Below, piece after piece: positions 26,081-33,886 of a stretch of 64,000 nt of DNA. Where the stretch lies: contig CAIKAD010000001.1 in assembly GCA_903825315.1 (NCBI GenBank), forward strand, positions 463,401-527,400. Direction: 5' to 3'. How positions within the stretch are numbered: the stretch's first letter is position 1; the number at the start of each line of letters is the position of its first letter. Below the pieces are notes generated by a model. It saw only the letters and a list, made by a program, of their open reading frames with translations, had not been told where the DNA came from and ran no database searches. The position numbers and the translations under genes were made by a program. This DNA is from an uncultured Candidatus Peregrinibacteria bacterium (GTDB taxonomy: Bacteria > Patescibacteriota > Gracilibacteria > Peribacterales > Peribacteraceae).

Positions 26081-26599
26081 ATGGTCACTCCTCCCCTTAC
26101 ACCAGAAGAAGAGCTCGCTGAAGCGTATAATAAGTACGCGGACGCCATATTCCGGCATTGTTACTTTCGTGTATTTGATCGGGAACGCGGAAAGGAGCTC
26201 ATGCAGGAAACATTTATGCGCGCGTGGACATATATTGGTGACGACCGGAAGAAGAAAGTGCTAAACATGCGTGCATTTCTGTATCGCATCGCCAACAATC
26301 TTATCGTGGATGAGGTAAGAAAGAAGAAGGAGTTATCACTCGATGAATTGCAGAAGAGTGGGTGGGATCCCAGCTACGACGGTTTGGCGGAAATGCAGAA
26401 ACGCGTAGAGCAAAACAAGATCTTCGATCTCCTGCATCATGTCCCTAAGGAATACAGGGAGGTGCTCATTATGCGTTACATTGACGGTCTCACGCCGGCG
26501 GACATTGCGGAGATTCTCGGCGAGACTCCTAACGCCATTTCCGTGCGTCTTCACCGAGGCATCAAACAGCTTCATGCTTTGCTGGGAAGGAAACACTGA
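26081..26599 (+). CDS. ECF-type sigma-70 family RNA polymerase sigma factor
   Basis: 172 residues with only regions 2 and 4. Region 2 (about 15-85) has YADAIFRHCYFRVFDRERGKEL, LMQETFMRAW and AFLYRIANNLIVDEVRKKK. Region 4 (about 110-165) has VPKEYREVLIMRYIDGLTPADIAEILGE and the recognition helix AISVRLHRGIKQLHAL. It should direct polymerase to a special promoter set, often for envelope stress or surface structures. No anti-sigma gene is adjacent. The next gene, 261 bases downstream on the same strand, is the large repeat protein, a likely target or partner. TATGCT lies about 45 bases upstream. Confidence 0.93.
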   Translation: MVTPPLTPEEELAEAYNKYADAIFRHCYFRVFDRERGKELMQETFMRAWTYIGDDRKKKVLNMRAFLYRIANNLIVDEVRKKKELSLDELQKSGWDPSYDGLAEMQKRVEQNKIFDLLHHVPKEYREVLIMRYIDGLTPADIAEILGETPNAISVRLHRGIKQLHALLGRKH

Positions 26600-26700
26600 T
26601 GCCTAAACATAGATTGCTTCTCTCGAGTATGGTGTAAGAATAACTGTCATGAGTGAGAACCTGCGGAACGTTTTGTTATGTCGTAAGTAATGCGAAATGC

Positions 26701-26831
26701 AGAGCGAAGCTATTGACGCTCTCACTAGGGCTGGAAAAGCGATGTAAGAGGTTGGATCACTTCGCGTCAACGTACGCGAGTTCTCATTCTATTCGTGGGT
26801 GCTGAGGGGCGGGAAACAACCCTCATCCAAC
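26701..26831 (+). promoter_or_regulatory. Structured leader upstream of the repeat protein (candidate)
   Basis: The 261 bases between the sigma gene and the repeat protein hold no gene but several pairings: AGAGCG/CGCTCT (26701-26706, 26717-26722), TCGCG/CGCGA (26762-26766, 26775-26779), TGAGGG/CCCTCA (26803-26808, 26820-26825), all but the first enclosed by GTTGGA/TCCAAC (26751-26756, 26826-26831). This could fold as a three-way junction just before the start at 26861. No known riboswitch class was recognised. Confidence 0.35.
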
Positions 26832-26860
26832 ATTTTACTTCCTTCCATCAATACTTCTAT

Positions 26861-29758
26861 ATGGCAGTTCGAAGAAAGAAAGCGAAGCGGCTGGCGGTTG
26901 GGCGAACGCAAACTGCCCATCCGACTGTAAAGGCACTGGCTTCCGTTGGTACGGTTGCCGTGATGCTTGCAACGGTCGTATCTGGCATGTCGTATGCGGC
27001 TGGGATTCCTTCGTGGGCGGCGGGCAGTCCGCTGCAACTTGCGTGGATTCCGTTCTTCCAAACAGGAAATATCGGAACTCATGCCTCAACCGACGCTCAT
27101 TCGCTGGTGAATGCGGAATCGGCACAAGAGACAAATATCAGTCAACTCGGAACCTTAGGCCTCTTTGGGCCTGCTTTCCAAAATGCGGAAGTAGGGAACG
27201 GACAGTCAACACTTGTCGGTTCCCCTATCAATGCCGGCGCGGTAAACGCAATTGATCTTTCCCAGGGCTGGAGCCCTTTTGGTACTACTACCGTTGGTGC
27301 GGATGCAGCAACGGATGTGCATACATTTATTAACGCAGGATCACTGAACAGGACAGGGGTCGTGCAAATGGGTGCTGGTGTACAGAATGCAGATGTTTCG
27401 AATGTAGCAGGTACATTGGTAGATGCCCCAATTAACGCGGGTTCGTTAAACAATGTGGGTATTTATATGGGGAATATTCCCTACATTTCCGGTGGTAGCG
27501 TGAACGGCTTTGAGGAAACGCCCGGTGTGCCCTGTACCGGGAATTGCGGCAATTCCGAAGTACCACCTCCTTGTACCGGCAACTGCGGTGGTTCGGAACT
27601 CCCGCCTGGTTGCACGGGGAATTGCGGCGGTGACGTTCTCCCTGACTCCGGAAACTCTGGCGGATGGACGTGGAGCAATGGCAACGTTCTCTCCTTCGCA
27701 GATACGGACGTACATTCATTCAATAATTCCAATAGCGACAATGAAACGTCTGTCTTCCAAACTCTGGCCAACTGGCTCGATTGCCTGCCGGGGTTTCAGA
27801 CTGCGAACGTGAATAATTTGGCGCTCTCCAATATCGGTTCACTTATTAACGCAGGCGCGTTGAACAATATCGGACTCGTCCAGTTAGGCTCTGGATGGTC
27901 TACGCCACAGACGGCAACCATCCTCGCAATGGCGGACACAGAAGTGAACTCCTTGAATAACTCCAATGCTGGCAATACGACAGCAATAGTCCAAAGCGCG
28001 CTTGGTTCTGCTCAGCAACAAGCGGAGGTATGGAATATGGCGCTTTCGGGCATTAACTCCACAATAAATGCTGGTTCGGTGAACAATATAGGCGTTACGC
28101 AGGCCGCACCGATTGTATTAGGAGGCTTTGGTCAGCAGTCCGCAGACATAGCAGCTGCGGCAGATACAATAGTAAACTCCATGAATAATTCGAACGCTTC
28201 TAACGCTTCATTGATTGCTCAACAAGGGAGTGGTATTGGTGGATGCGGATGGGGATGTGGAGTTGGCAGTTTACAGGATGCTGACGCTTTGAACATGGCG
28301 GCATCAGGTATCGAATCCACAATTAATGCTGGATCGATGAACAATATAGGACTCAATCAGGTTGGCGGCCTCGTCGATCATGGGACGCTTTCGCAATTAG
28401 CTTCGGTAGTTGCTCCCGCGTTAACGATCGTCAATTCACTCAATAACTCCAACGCAGACAACTCGACATTGATTCTTCAAGATTCTGGCTCTCCATCGTG
28501 GATCGGTGGGTTCCAGGAAGCTGATGCAGTGAATGTTGCGGCATCCGGAGTGGATTCCCATGTCAATGCCGGATCGATGAATAACATCGGCGTGAATCAG
28601 TTGGGCGGCTTGGTAGTTAATGGAGCGTCCTCTCAGTATGCGGACGTGACTGCTCCATCTGCAACAGTCGTAAATTCGGAGAATAATTCCAATGCCTCCA
28701 ATGATCTCGGCATCTTCCAGGAAGCACTTGGGGGAGGTTTTCAAAATGCTGATGCAATGAACGTCGCGGATTCAGGAGTGGACTCCTCAATTAACGCTGG
28801 ATCGGTGAACAACATCGGCGTGAACCAGTTGGGAGGGAACGTTTTGAACGGCGCCTCTTCGCAATATGTTTCCGTAGACGCTCCGTCAATGACGGTCGTC
28901 AATTCGGAGAATAACTCCAATGCAAGCAATGGCACGATGATCGGCCAGACGGGAGGCGGTAATCCCTGTCTAGGCGGATGCGGCTTGGGAAGTCTACAGG
29001 ATGCCGATGCCATGAATGTCGCAAACTCCGGTATCGACTCCACCATCAACGCCGGTTCCCAGAATAACATTGCGGTGAACCAAGTTGGTGGCAATGTACA
29101 CCACGGCGCACAAGCGCAATACGTGGAAGTGAATGCGCCGGCCATGACGGTCGTCAATTCGGAGAATAACTCTAATGCCTCCAATGAGCTCGGCATCTTC
29201 CAGGATGCACTCGGTGGCGGCGTGGGAGGGGGACAGAATGCCGATGCGACAAATGTCGCAAACTCCGGCATCGACTCCACCATCAACGCTGGTTCCCAGA
29301 ACAACATCATGGTGAACCAAGTTGGTGGCAACGTAGACCATGGCGCGTCGGCGCAATACGTGGAAGTGAACGCGCCGGCCATGACGGTCGTCAATTCGGA
29401 GAATAACTCTAATGCGGTGAACAACACCGGTATCGTCCAGGATCAACCGTCTGTAACTACGTTTGGGGCTTCCTGCCAGTCGGGAGGCTGCTCTCTTGTA
29501 ACACCAGACTACCAAACGGCAGCTGCAGACCAGTCTGCAAACTCGAATGTAGATTCAACAATCAACGCTGGTTCGACCAATAACGTAGAAGTCAACCAGG
29601 TAGGCAGCGGTGTAGATAGCGGAACGGCCAACCAGAATGCGGTGGTCAACTCCTGCAACAACACAACTGTCAATTCAGAAATCAATGCCGGCTCGTCCAA
29701 TACCACCGGCATCGTTCAGATGGCGCCCGTGTTCCCTACGGGACTCTTCGTCCACTGA
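26861..29758 (+). CDS. Large Asn-rich repeat surface protein, almost free of Lys/Arg
   Basis: 965 residues. A basic n-region (MAVRRKKAKRLAVGR) and hydrophobic stretch form a long signal peptide ending near MSYAA. The rest repeats a 15-residue core S-x2-N-x4-N-x5-Q. I count 21 copies, from about residue 80 to the end. They mostly alternate between a STINAGSxNNIxVNQ type and a SENNSNASNxxxIxQ type; the last complete double unit is 79 residues (237 bases). After residue 24 there is no Lys and a single Arg. Paired-cysteine loops (CTGNC three times, CGWGC, CLGGC, CQSGGC) interrupt the array. The Asn/Gln ladder resembles curlin-type or beta-solenoid repeats, suggesting a fibre or coat protein. No homologue recognised. 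Confidence 0.85.
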   Translation: MAVRRKKAKRLAVGRTQTAHPTVKALASVGTVAVMLATVVSGMSYAAGIPSWAAGSPLQLAWIPFFQTGNIGTHASTDAHSLVNAESAQETNISQLGTLGLFGPAFQNAEVGNGQSTLVGSPINAGAVNAIDLSQGWSPFGTTTVGADAATDVHTFINAGSLNRTGVVQMGAGVQNADVSNVAGTLVDAPINAGSLNNVGIYMGNIPYISGGSVNGFEETPGVPCTGNCGNSEVPPPCTGNCGGSELPPGCTGNCGGDVLPDSGNSGGWTWSNGNVLSFADTDVHSFNNSNSDNETSVFQTLANWLDCLPGFQTANVNNLALSNIGSLINAGALNNIGLVQLGSGWSTPQTATILAMADTEVNSLNNSNAGNTTAIVQSALGSAQQQAEVWNMALSGINSTINAGSVNNIGVTQAAPIVLGGFGQQSADIAAAADTIVNSMNNSNASNASLIAQQGSGIGGCGWGCGVGSLQDADALNMAASGIESTINAGSMNNIGLNQVGGLVDHGTLSQLASVVAPALTIVNSLNNSNADNSTLILQDSGSPSWIGGFQEADAVNVAASGVDSHVNAGSMNNIGVNQLGGLVVNGASSQYADVTAPSATVVNSENNSNASNDLGIFQEALGGGFQNADAMNVADSGVDSSINAGSVNNIGVNQLGGNVLNGASSQYVSVDAPSMTVVNSENNSNASNGTMIGQTGGGNPCLGGCGLGSLQDADAMNVANSGIDSTINAGSQNNIAVNQVGGNVHHGAQAQYVEVNAPAMTVVNSENNSNASNELGIFQDALGGGVGGGQNADATNVANSGIDSTINAGSQNNIMVNQVGGNVDHGASAQYVEVNAPAMTVVNSENNSNAVNNTGIVQDQPSVTTFGASCQSGGCSLVTPDYQTAAADQSANSNVDSTINAGSTNNVEVNQVGSGVDSGTANQNAVVNSCNNTTVNSEINAGSSNTTGIVQMAPVFPTGLFVH
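27690..29450 (+). repeat. Tandem DNA repeats inside the repeat-protein gene
   Basis: Coding repeats of about 237 bases. The two best copies (starting at 29015 and 29252) are nearly identical over more than 150 bases, which points to recent duplication or gene conversion. Earlier copies are more divergent. Confidence 0.8.
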
Positions 29759-29770
29759 GCGTATTCCATC

Positions 29771-29799
29771 GAACGGGGGAGGCGAGGCCTCTCCCGTTC
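29771..29799 (+). terminator. Strong hairpin after the repeat-protein gene
   Basis: GAACGGGGGAGGC-GAG-GCCTCTCCCGTTC: 13-bp stem with one G-T wobble and a 3-base loop, 12 bases after the stop. Only a weak T stretch follows (TTCTT). Probably ends the repeat-protein transcript. Confidence 0.7.
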
Positions 29800-29828
29800 T
29801 TGGAGTATGATTACAGTTCCGTGCACTG

Positions 29829-29857
29829 ATGACAGTACAGGTAAGCATACGTACAAT
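29829..29857 (+). promoter_or_regulatory. Leaderless promoter of the PD-(D/E)XK gene
   Basis: -35 ATGACA (29829-29834), exactly 17 bases, -10 TACAAT (29852-29857), exactly 6 bases, ATG (29864). A near-consensus sigma-70 promoter whose +1 falls on the start codon. Confidence 0.85.
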
Positions 29858-29863
29858 GACTGC

Positions 29864-30607
29864 ATGGCAAACGGAACACGCACACGACGACTGTTCGACC
29901 CCTCATCGGACGAGCCCTTCAAGATCAGCAGATCCAAAATGGAAATGTTTCTCAAATGCCCACGGTGTTTTTACCTCGATCGTCGTCTGGGAATTAGTCA
30001 GGTATCCGGTCCGGCATTTACGCTTAACACTGCCGTCGATCATCTTCTAAAAAAGGAGTTCGATATGTACCGTTCACGGGGGGAACCGCATCCACTCATG
30101 CAAACGTTTGGAGTGGAAGCCGTTCCTTTCCAGCACCATTCTCTGGAAGACTGGCGCGATAACCGCAAAGGCATCCAGTTCCAGGATAAAGCATCACACT
30201 TTCTCTTTTTTGGAGCTATTGATGACATCTGGGTCAACGCAGACGGTGAATTGCACGTGGTCGACTACAAATCAACGAGCATCAGTGGGACAGTGACTCT
30301 CGAGGGTGAATGGAAGGAGGCCTACAAGCGTCAGGTGGAAATGTACCAGTGGCTCTTCCGTCAGAACGGCTTCCCGGTCTCCTCCACAGCTTTCTTCGTG
30401 TATGTGAACGGGGACAAGTCGAAGGCAGGATTTGACGGACGACTGGAATTTAGTATGCAGATACTTCCGCATGACGGAGATGACTCCTGGGTGGCCGAGG
30501 CTTTGCAGGAGGCACGCCTTTGCCTGGAACGGGATACGCTTCCCCCGTCTCATCCGGACTGCGAATGGTGTTCTTATCGGAGGGTTGCGAAGGAAGTGGA
30601 GGGTTGA
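29864..30607 (+). CDS. PD-(D/E)XK superfamily nuclease (RecB/Cas4-like)
   Basis: 247 residues. Nuclease core: SRSKMEMFLKCPRCFYLDRRLG near the N-terminus, the active-site strands GAIDDIWVN and ELHVVDYKST (D and DxK), then QVEMYQWLF. Cysteines at CPRC and near the C-terminus (CEWC) are placed like the iron-sulfur ligands of AddB/Cas4-type nucleases. Likely a DNA exonuclease in repair or recombination. No helicase partner or CRISPR genes are nearby, so a Cas4 role is not supported. Start set by the promoter ending 6 bases before the ATG; an upstream in-frame ATG at 29807 would precede the transcription start. Confidence 0.85.
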   Translation: MANGTRTRRLFDPSSDEPFKISRSKMEMFLKCPRCFYLDRRLGISQVSGPAFTLNTAVDHLLKKEFDMYRSRGEPHPLMQTFGVEAVPFQHHSLEDWRDNRKGIQFQDKASHFLFFGAIDDIWVNADGELHVVDYKSTSISGTVTLEGEWKEAYKRQVEMYQWLFRQNGFPVSSTAFFVYVNGDKSKAGFDGRLEFSMQILPHDGDDSWVAEALQEARLCLERDTLPPSHPDCEWCSYRRVAKEVEG

Positions 30608-30653
30608 GATTTGCTGGAATAGGCAAAGTGACTCTGTATACTCCTCCATGCGC

Positions 30654-30747
30654 GGAGAGGTGGCTGAGTGGTCGAAAGCGCCACACTGCTAATGTGGTAT
30701 ACGGTTTTAAACCCGTATCGAGGGTTCGAATCCCTCCCTCTCCGCCA
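30654..30747 (+). tRNA. tRNA-Ser (anticodon GCU)
   Basis: 94-base class II tRNA. Acceptor GGAGAGG/CCTCTCC, anticodon stem-loop CCACA-CTGCTAA-TGTGG, long variable arm, encoded CCA. TATACT (30637-30642) lies 11 bases upstream. Confidence 0.97.
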
Positions 30748-30825
30748 TGATTTGGGACCATTGAAACTATTTACTTAGGCATTTATATGGCTCAGGGACT
30801 TCATAGCTGTTGTCCTGGAAATCTT

Positions 30826-31653
30826 TCAGTGAAGATTGTTAGGTGTTTGAAAGAGATTCTGATCCGATTCTTGGAGATTCCGAACTGTCTCGGCAGTTTC
30901 TAAAAGCTCTGGTATTTGAGTTTCAAAGTTTGGCATATGCGGCAATAACGTTACGATTCCATACGTTCCTAAAACTATCGCGCATAACAAAAATGCCCAT
31001 GCAAATACTCTAAATTCTCCCCGGAATAAAAAGAACACAATGCATGCAGTAATGAAATATCCAAAGCCCATAATGTATATGGGACTTGTGAAACCTAATA
31101 GTTGGGTTAGAGGGAGGACTGAATTCCCGGTAAAACTAATAAAGGAAAAACTAAAACAAAATAAGATCACACTTCCTAGCAAGGCAAATGAGATCTGGGT
31201 AGCACGAGAAGCCTGTTTGCAAATTAAACTTGATGGTTTTGGAGATCCCTTCTTTATAGTTTCAGTGCTAATTATGTTCGATCGTAAGAACTTTCGGTAG
31301 GAAAAGAGATAGTACACTAAAGGAAAGAGGATTACTGCTCTCCCCGTCGTCACAAACATGATGAAAGTGGTACCTGCAAGCCAGATCCATTGATCACGTG
31401 CAACTACTATTATAAAGAAGGCTACACTCGTGAAGCAGGTAAGAATTATAGCAACCAACCCCCACGCATCGACCATTTGTTTGTCATAGATTACTTCTGG
31501 ACCAGATTGATCAAAGACCTGCTTGAGGAGAAATATCATTGATAATAAGATTGAAAAATAACATACGAGTAAAAGGACGTCCACGAACATCCTTTGGGAC
31601 CTCGCATGCTTCTTTAATAATTCATCAATATTCATATTGAGCAAGGCAAACAT
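30826..31653 (-). CDS. Multi-pass membrane protein, unknown function, AT-rich
   Basis: 275 residues with about seven hydrophobic segments and short loops; a charged stretch near the start (LLKKHARSQR) and a polar C-terminal tail (ETAETVRNLQESDQNLF). No family recognised. The gene and its flanks (about 30780-31790) are clearly richer in A/T and use AT-ending codons more than neighbours, suggesting later acquisition or relaxed selection. Start at MFALLNMNIDELL because TACGAT ends 6 bases upstream; 31635 and 31719 are alternatives. Confidence 0.6.
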   Translation of the reverse strand: MFALLNMNIDELLKKHARSQRMFVDVLLLVCYFSILLSMIFLLKQVFDQSGPEVIYDKQMVDAWGLVAIILTCFTSVAFFIIVVARDQWIWLAGTTFIMFVTTGRAVILFPLVYYLFSYRKFLRSNIISTETIKKGSPKPSSLICKQASRATQISFALLGSVILFCFSFSFISFTGNSVLPLTQLLGFTSPIYIMGFGYFITACIVFFLFRGEFRVFAWAFLLCAIVLGTYGIVTLLPHMPNFETQIPELLETAETVRNLQESDQNLFQTPNNLH

Positions 31654-31665
31654 CTTTATATCGTA
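31654..31665 (-). promoter_or_regulatory. -10 box of the AT-rich membrane gene, leaderless spacing
   Basis: Minus strand TACGAT, 6 bases, ATG (31653). Confidence 0.55.
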
Positions 31666-31800
31666 AAAGGCTAATGGAGCGATTACAGATATGCTAAATG
31701 AATGATAATTACTAAACAAGTATCCAAACAGGCTTGAAGAAATTGTATATCTTCTTTTAAAAGAATCCGTAAATTCTTAAATTATTAACGCAAGTTACTC

Positions 31801-32364
31801 TCAACTATTCGCGACCTTTGGCGGATCTACAAACTCAGGGAACGTGTTCTTTACGCCAGCTGTGATTACTTGAAATGGTCCGGCTTCTATGAACGTCTTT
31901 TCCAGCATATCCAATACTTCTTCACTAATGATAATACAACCCATACTGCGATATCTCTGATTGGATGAAAGCATCATTGCTCCGTCCCTGTGGCCATGCA
32001 AACCGTAACTTGTCCGTTCACCTTCATGATACATGCGTAGAAATCTTCCCGTTGGTCCAAAGGTCACATGGTCGCCTTTGATGTCTTTCGATTCTACGGT
32101 CCATGTCTGCTCGGGTGTAGCTGCAAAGTATGTTTTACCGATGTAGTGGACCGTACGCTGTTGTCCCGTGGCAACAGGGAATGTCGTATACGTACCGTCA
32201 AAGTGAACAAGGTATCCGGAATTCGTTTTAACGTTAACGATAAACCGGTCTCCTGCCCAAGGCATCCAGGACGAGAGGGGGACAAACCCTGCTGCAGATG
32301 TGTGTACTGCCGGGAAAAGGGCAGCAACGACAACGCCGGCGATAACGAAATATCTGCGTCGCAA
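31801..32364 (-). CDS. L,D-transpeptidase (YkuD-like) domain protein
   Basis: 187 residues from a TTG start: signal peptide (MRRRYFVIAGVVVAALFPAVHTSAAG), then a YkuD-type domain. GLHGHRDGAMMLSSNQRYRSMGC carries the first His and the catalytic Cys. The family consensus HGC before the Cys is MGC here, and the Arg after it is missing (CIIIS). L,D-transpeptidases form 3-3 peptidoglycan cross-links or attach proteins to the wall. The start was chosen because a perfect -35 TTGACA and -10 TAGCAT end 8 bases before this TTG; no ATG or GTG fits as well. Confidence 0.75.
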   Translation of the reverse strand: MRRRYFVIAGVVVAALFPAVHTSAAGFVPLSSWMPWAGDRFIVNVKTNSGYLVHFDGTYTTFPVATGQQRTVHYIGKTYFAATPEQTWTVESKDIKGDHVTFGPTGRFLRMYHEGERTSYGLHGHRDGAMMLSSNQRYRSMGCIIISEEVLDMLEKTFIEAGPFQVITAGVKNTFPEFVDPPKVANS

Positions 32365-32372
32365 AGCGTACC

Positions 32373-32400
32373 ATGCTACATTGTTATCTATACTTGTCAA
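32373..32400 (-). promoter_or_regulatory. Promoter of the L,D-transpeptidase gene
   Basis: Minus strand -35 TTGACA (32400-32395), 16 bases, -10 TAGCAT (32378-32373), 8 bases, TTG start (32364). Confidence 0.78.
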
Positions 32401-32504
32401 TGGAGTGAGGTGTCCGTAAGGACACCATTTATGTATCGTTAAAGTATTACATATAGCTAAACGGGAATTAGCGTACAAAACTATCCGAAAATTGCATTCG
32501 TTCT

Positions 32505-32510
32505 TACAAT
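32505..32510 (+). promoter_or_regulatory. -10 box of rsmH, leaderless spacing
   Basis: TACAAT, 7 bases, GTG start (32518). Confidence 0.7.
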
Positions 32511-32517
32511 ACCTCGT

Positions 32518-33453
32518 GTGTCAGTGAAGGACTTCCCCCATATCTCCGTACTCGGAGAAGGCCATCATCCTTGTGTGTTTGATGTGCTGTTGCCTGAGAA
32601 GGGAAACAAAGTCCTGGATGCAACGCTGGGTTTGGGAGGGCATGCGGAGAGCTTCCTGCGTACGATCGGACCCTCCGGTCACCTCTATGCCATAGATGCT
32701 GACCAGGACAATCTAGATACGGCAAAAGCCAGGTTGTCTATATATGGAGGCAACGTCACGTATTTCCATACAAACTTTCGTAACACTTTCCATCTCGAAC
32801 TACCGCCATTGGACATCATATTTGCGGATCTGGGATTAAGTTCTCCACATCTTGATGATGCTTCTCGAGGTTTTACTTTTCACGAGGACGCTCCGCTCGA
32901 TATGCGTTTTGACAAATTGAAAGGGCAGAGCGCAGCGGAGATGTTGTCCTCTTCCTCCGAGGAAGACATTGCATTCATGCTTGTACGTTATGGCGAAGTG
33001 CGGGGGTATCGGCGTTTAGCTTCTGCACTCTATCAGGAGTTGAGACGGGGGGGAGGACTTGCGACGACCGGCGCACTGCGCCGCATCGTGGAGCGCGTGT
33101 ACGGATACAAAGCAAATATAGTGTTACCACAGGTGTTTCAGGCATTTCGCATTGCCGTTAATGATGAGCTTGGTGCACTCCAGCAGTTTATTACAGACGC
33201 ACCTGCACTTCTCAAGGAAGGAGGAAGAATGGGTGTCATAAGCTTTCATTCGCTGGAAGACCGCATGGTAAAGAGAGAGTTTAAAAGACTCTCGGCTCCA
33301 AAAATGGATGAGCGCACCGGTGCAATCTCAGAAAAGGCAAGCTTTTCCATACTTACAAAAAAACCTGTTGCACCGTCTCTCTCGGAAATTGCACAGAATC
33401 CCCGTGCGCGCAGCGCCAAATTTAGAGCCATCGTGAGGGAACACTCAGCATAA
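32518..33453 (+). CDS. rsmH: 16S rRNA (cytosine-1402-N4) methyltransferase RsmH
   Basis: SAM-dependent methyltransferase acting on the 30S decoding site. LDATLGLGGHAESFL is the SAM loop; ADLGLSSPHLDDASRGFTF, DMRFD, FQAFRIAVNDELGAL and VISFHSLEDRMVKREFK are family motifs. 311 residues. GTG start. It is the usual first gene of the mra/dcw cluster, and an FtsL-like gene follows it here, although mraZ and the rest of the cluster are absent. Confidence 0.96.
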   Translation: MSVKDFPHISVLGEGHHPCVFDVLLPEKGNKVLDATLGLGGHAESFLRTIGPSGHLYAIDADQDNLDTAKARLSIYGGNVTYFHTNFRNTFHLELPPLDIIFADLGLSSPHLDDASRGFTFHEDAPLDMRFDKLKGQSAAEMLSSSSEEDIAFMLVRYGEVRGYRRLASALYQELRRGGGLATTGALRRIVERVYGYKANIVLPQVFQAFRIAVNDELGALQQFITDAPALLKEGGRMGVISFHSLEDRMVKREFKRLSAPKMDERTGAISEKASFSILTKKPVAPSLSEIAQNPRARSAKFRAIVREHSA

Positions 33454-33484
33454 CCGTCAACTGCCTTTGTACGCTGCATTCACT

Positions 33485-33490
33485 TACAAT
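33485..33490 (+). promoter_or_regulatory. -10 box of the FtsL-like gene, leaderless spacing
   Basis: TACAAT, exactly 6 bases, GTG start (33497). Lies in the short gap after rsmH, so the two genes need not share a transcript. Confidence 0.72.
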
Positions 33491-33496
33491 TGCACC

Positions 33497-33880
33497 GTGA
33501 GCGTTTCGAATTCGCCATCGGGAAACGTGCCAAAACGGGCTTCACTCGGACGTCTGGTATCGCAAAGTACAGCACTTCTTATGGTGTGCATCGGCACGCT
33601 TATCTTTGTCCTCGCATTGTTTATTCTCTTCCACCAGAATGCGACAGCCACCAAAGGGTATGAACTGCGCGGACTTGAACGGGAACGAACCATGTTGTTA
33701 CTGGAACAGGAAGTTCTCAATATGGAGATTGCCGAAGCGCAGTCTCTGCAGCATCTCCAGCATGAGGAGCAAATTCAGAGAATGAGCGTTGTATCCAAGC
33801 CAAGGTACGTGAAAACTGTTCTTCCCATGGTCACGCGACAAACGTCATCCGCGACGTCTTCTTCTGGATCCAGACCATGA
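33497..33880 (+). CDS. FtsL-like cell division protein
   Basis: 127 residues: short cytoplasmic N-terminus, one membrane segment (LLMVCIGTLIFVLALFILF, about 27-45), then a coiled-coil-like helix (GYELRGLERERTMLLLEQEVLNMEIAEAQ) and a polar Ser/Thr tail. Together with the position directly after rsmH, this is the FtsL/DivIC plan; sequence identity in that family is always low. It would bind FtsB-type partners such as the protein at 50589. GTG start fixed by the -10 box. Confidence 0.65.
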   Translation: MSVSNSPSGNVPKRASLGRLVSQSTALLMVCIGTLIFVLALFILFHQNATATKGYELRGLERERTMLLLEQEVLNMEIAEAQSLQHLQHEEQIQRMSVVSKPRYVKTVLPMVTRQTSSATSSSGSRP

Positions 33881-33886
33881 AAGCTA

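Noticed and set aside
26640..26720. ECF-type promoter (GGAAC at 26675) before the repeat protein
   Set aside because: The distance from GGAAC to a possible -10 is about 12 bases, not the usual 16-17.
27524..27640. CTGNCGG repeats as a CRISPR-like or transposon repeat
   Set aside because: They are in-frame coding repeats of a Cys/Gly/Pro loop within one gene.
28741..29427. 228-codon minus-strand frame inside the repeat-protein gene
   Set aside because: It mirrors the repeats of the plus-strand gene; length results from the repeat structure, not from selection.
29864..30607. Cas4 / CRISPR involvement of the PD-(D/E)XK nuclease
   Set aside because: No repeats with spacers and no other cas genes are present in the window; cysteine pairs also occur in AddB-like nucleases.
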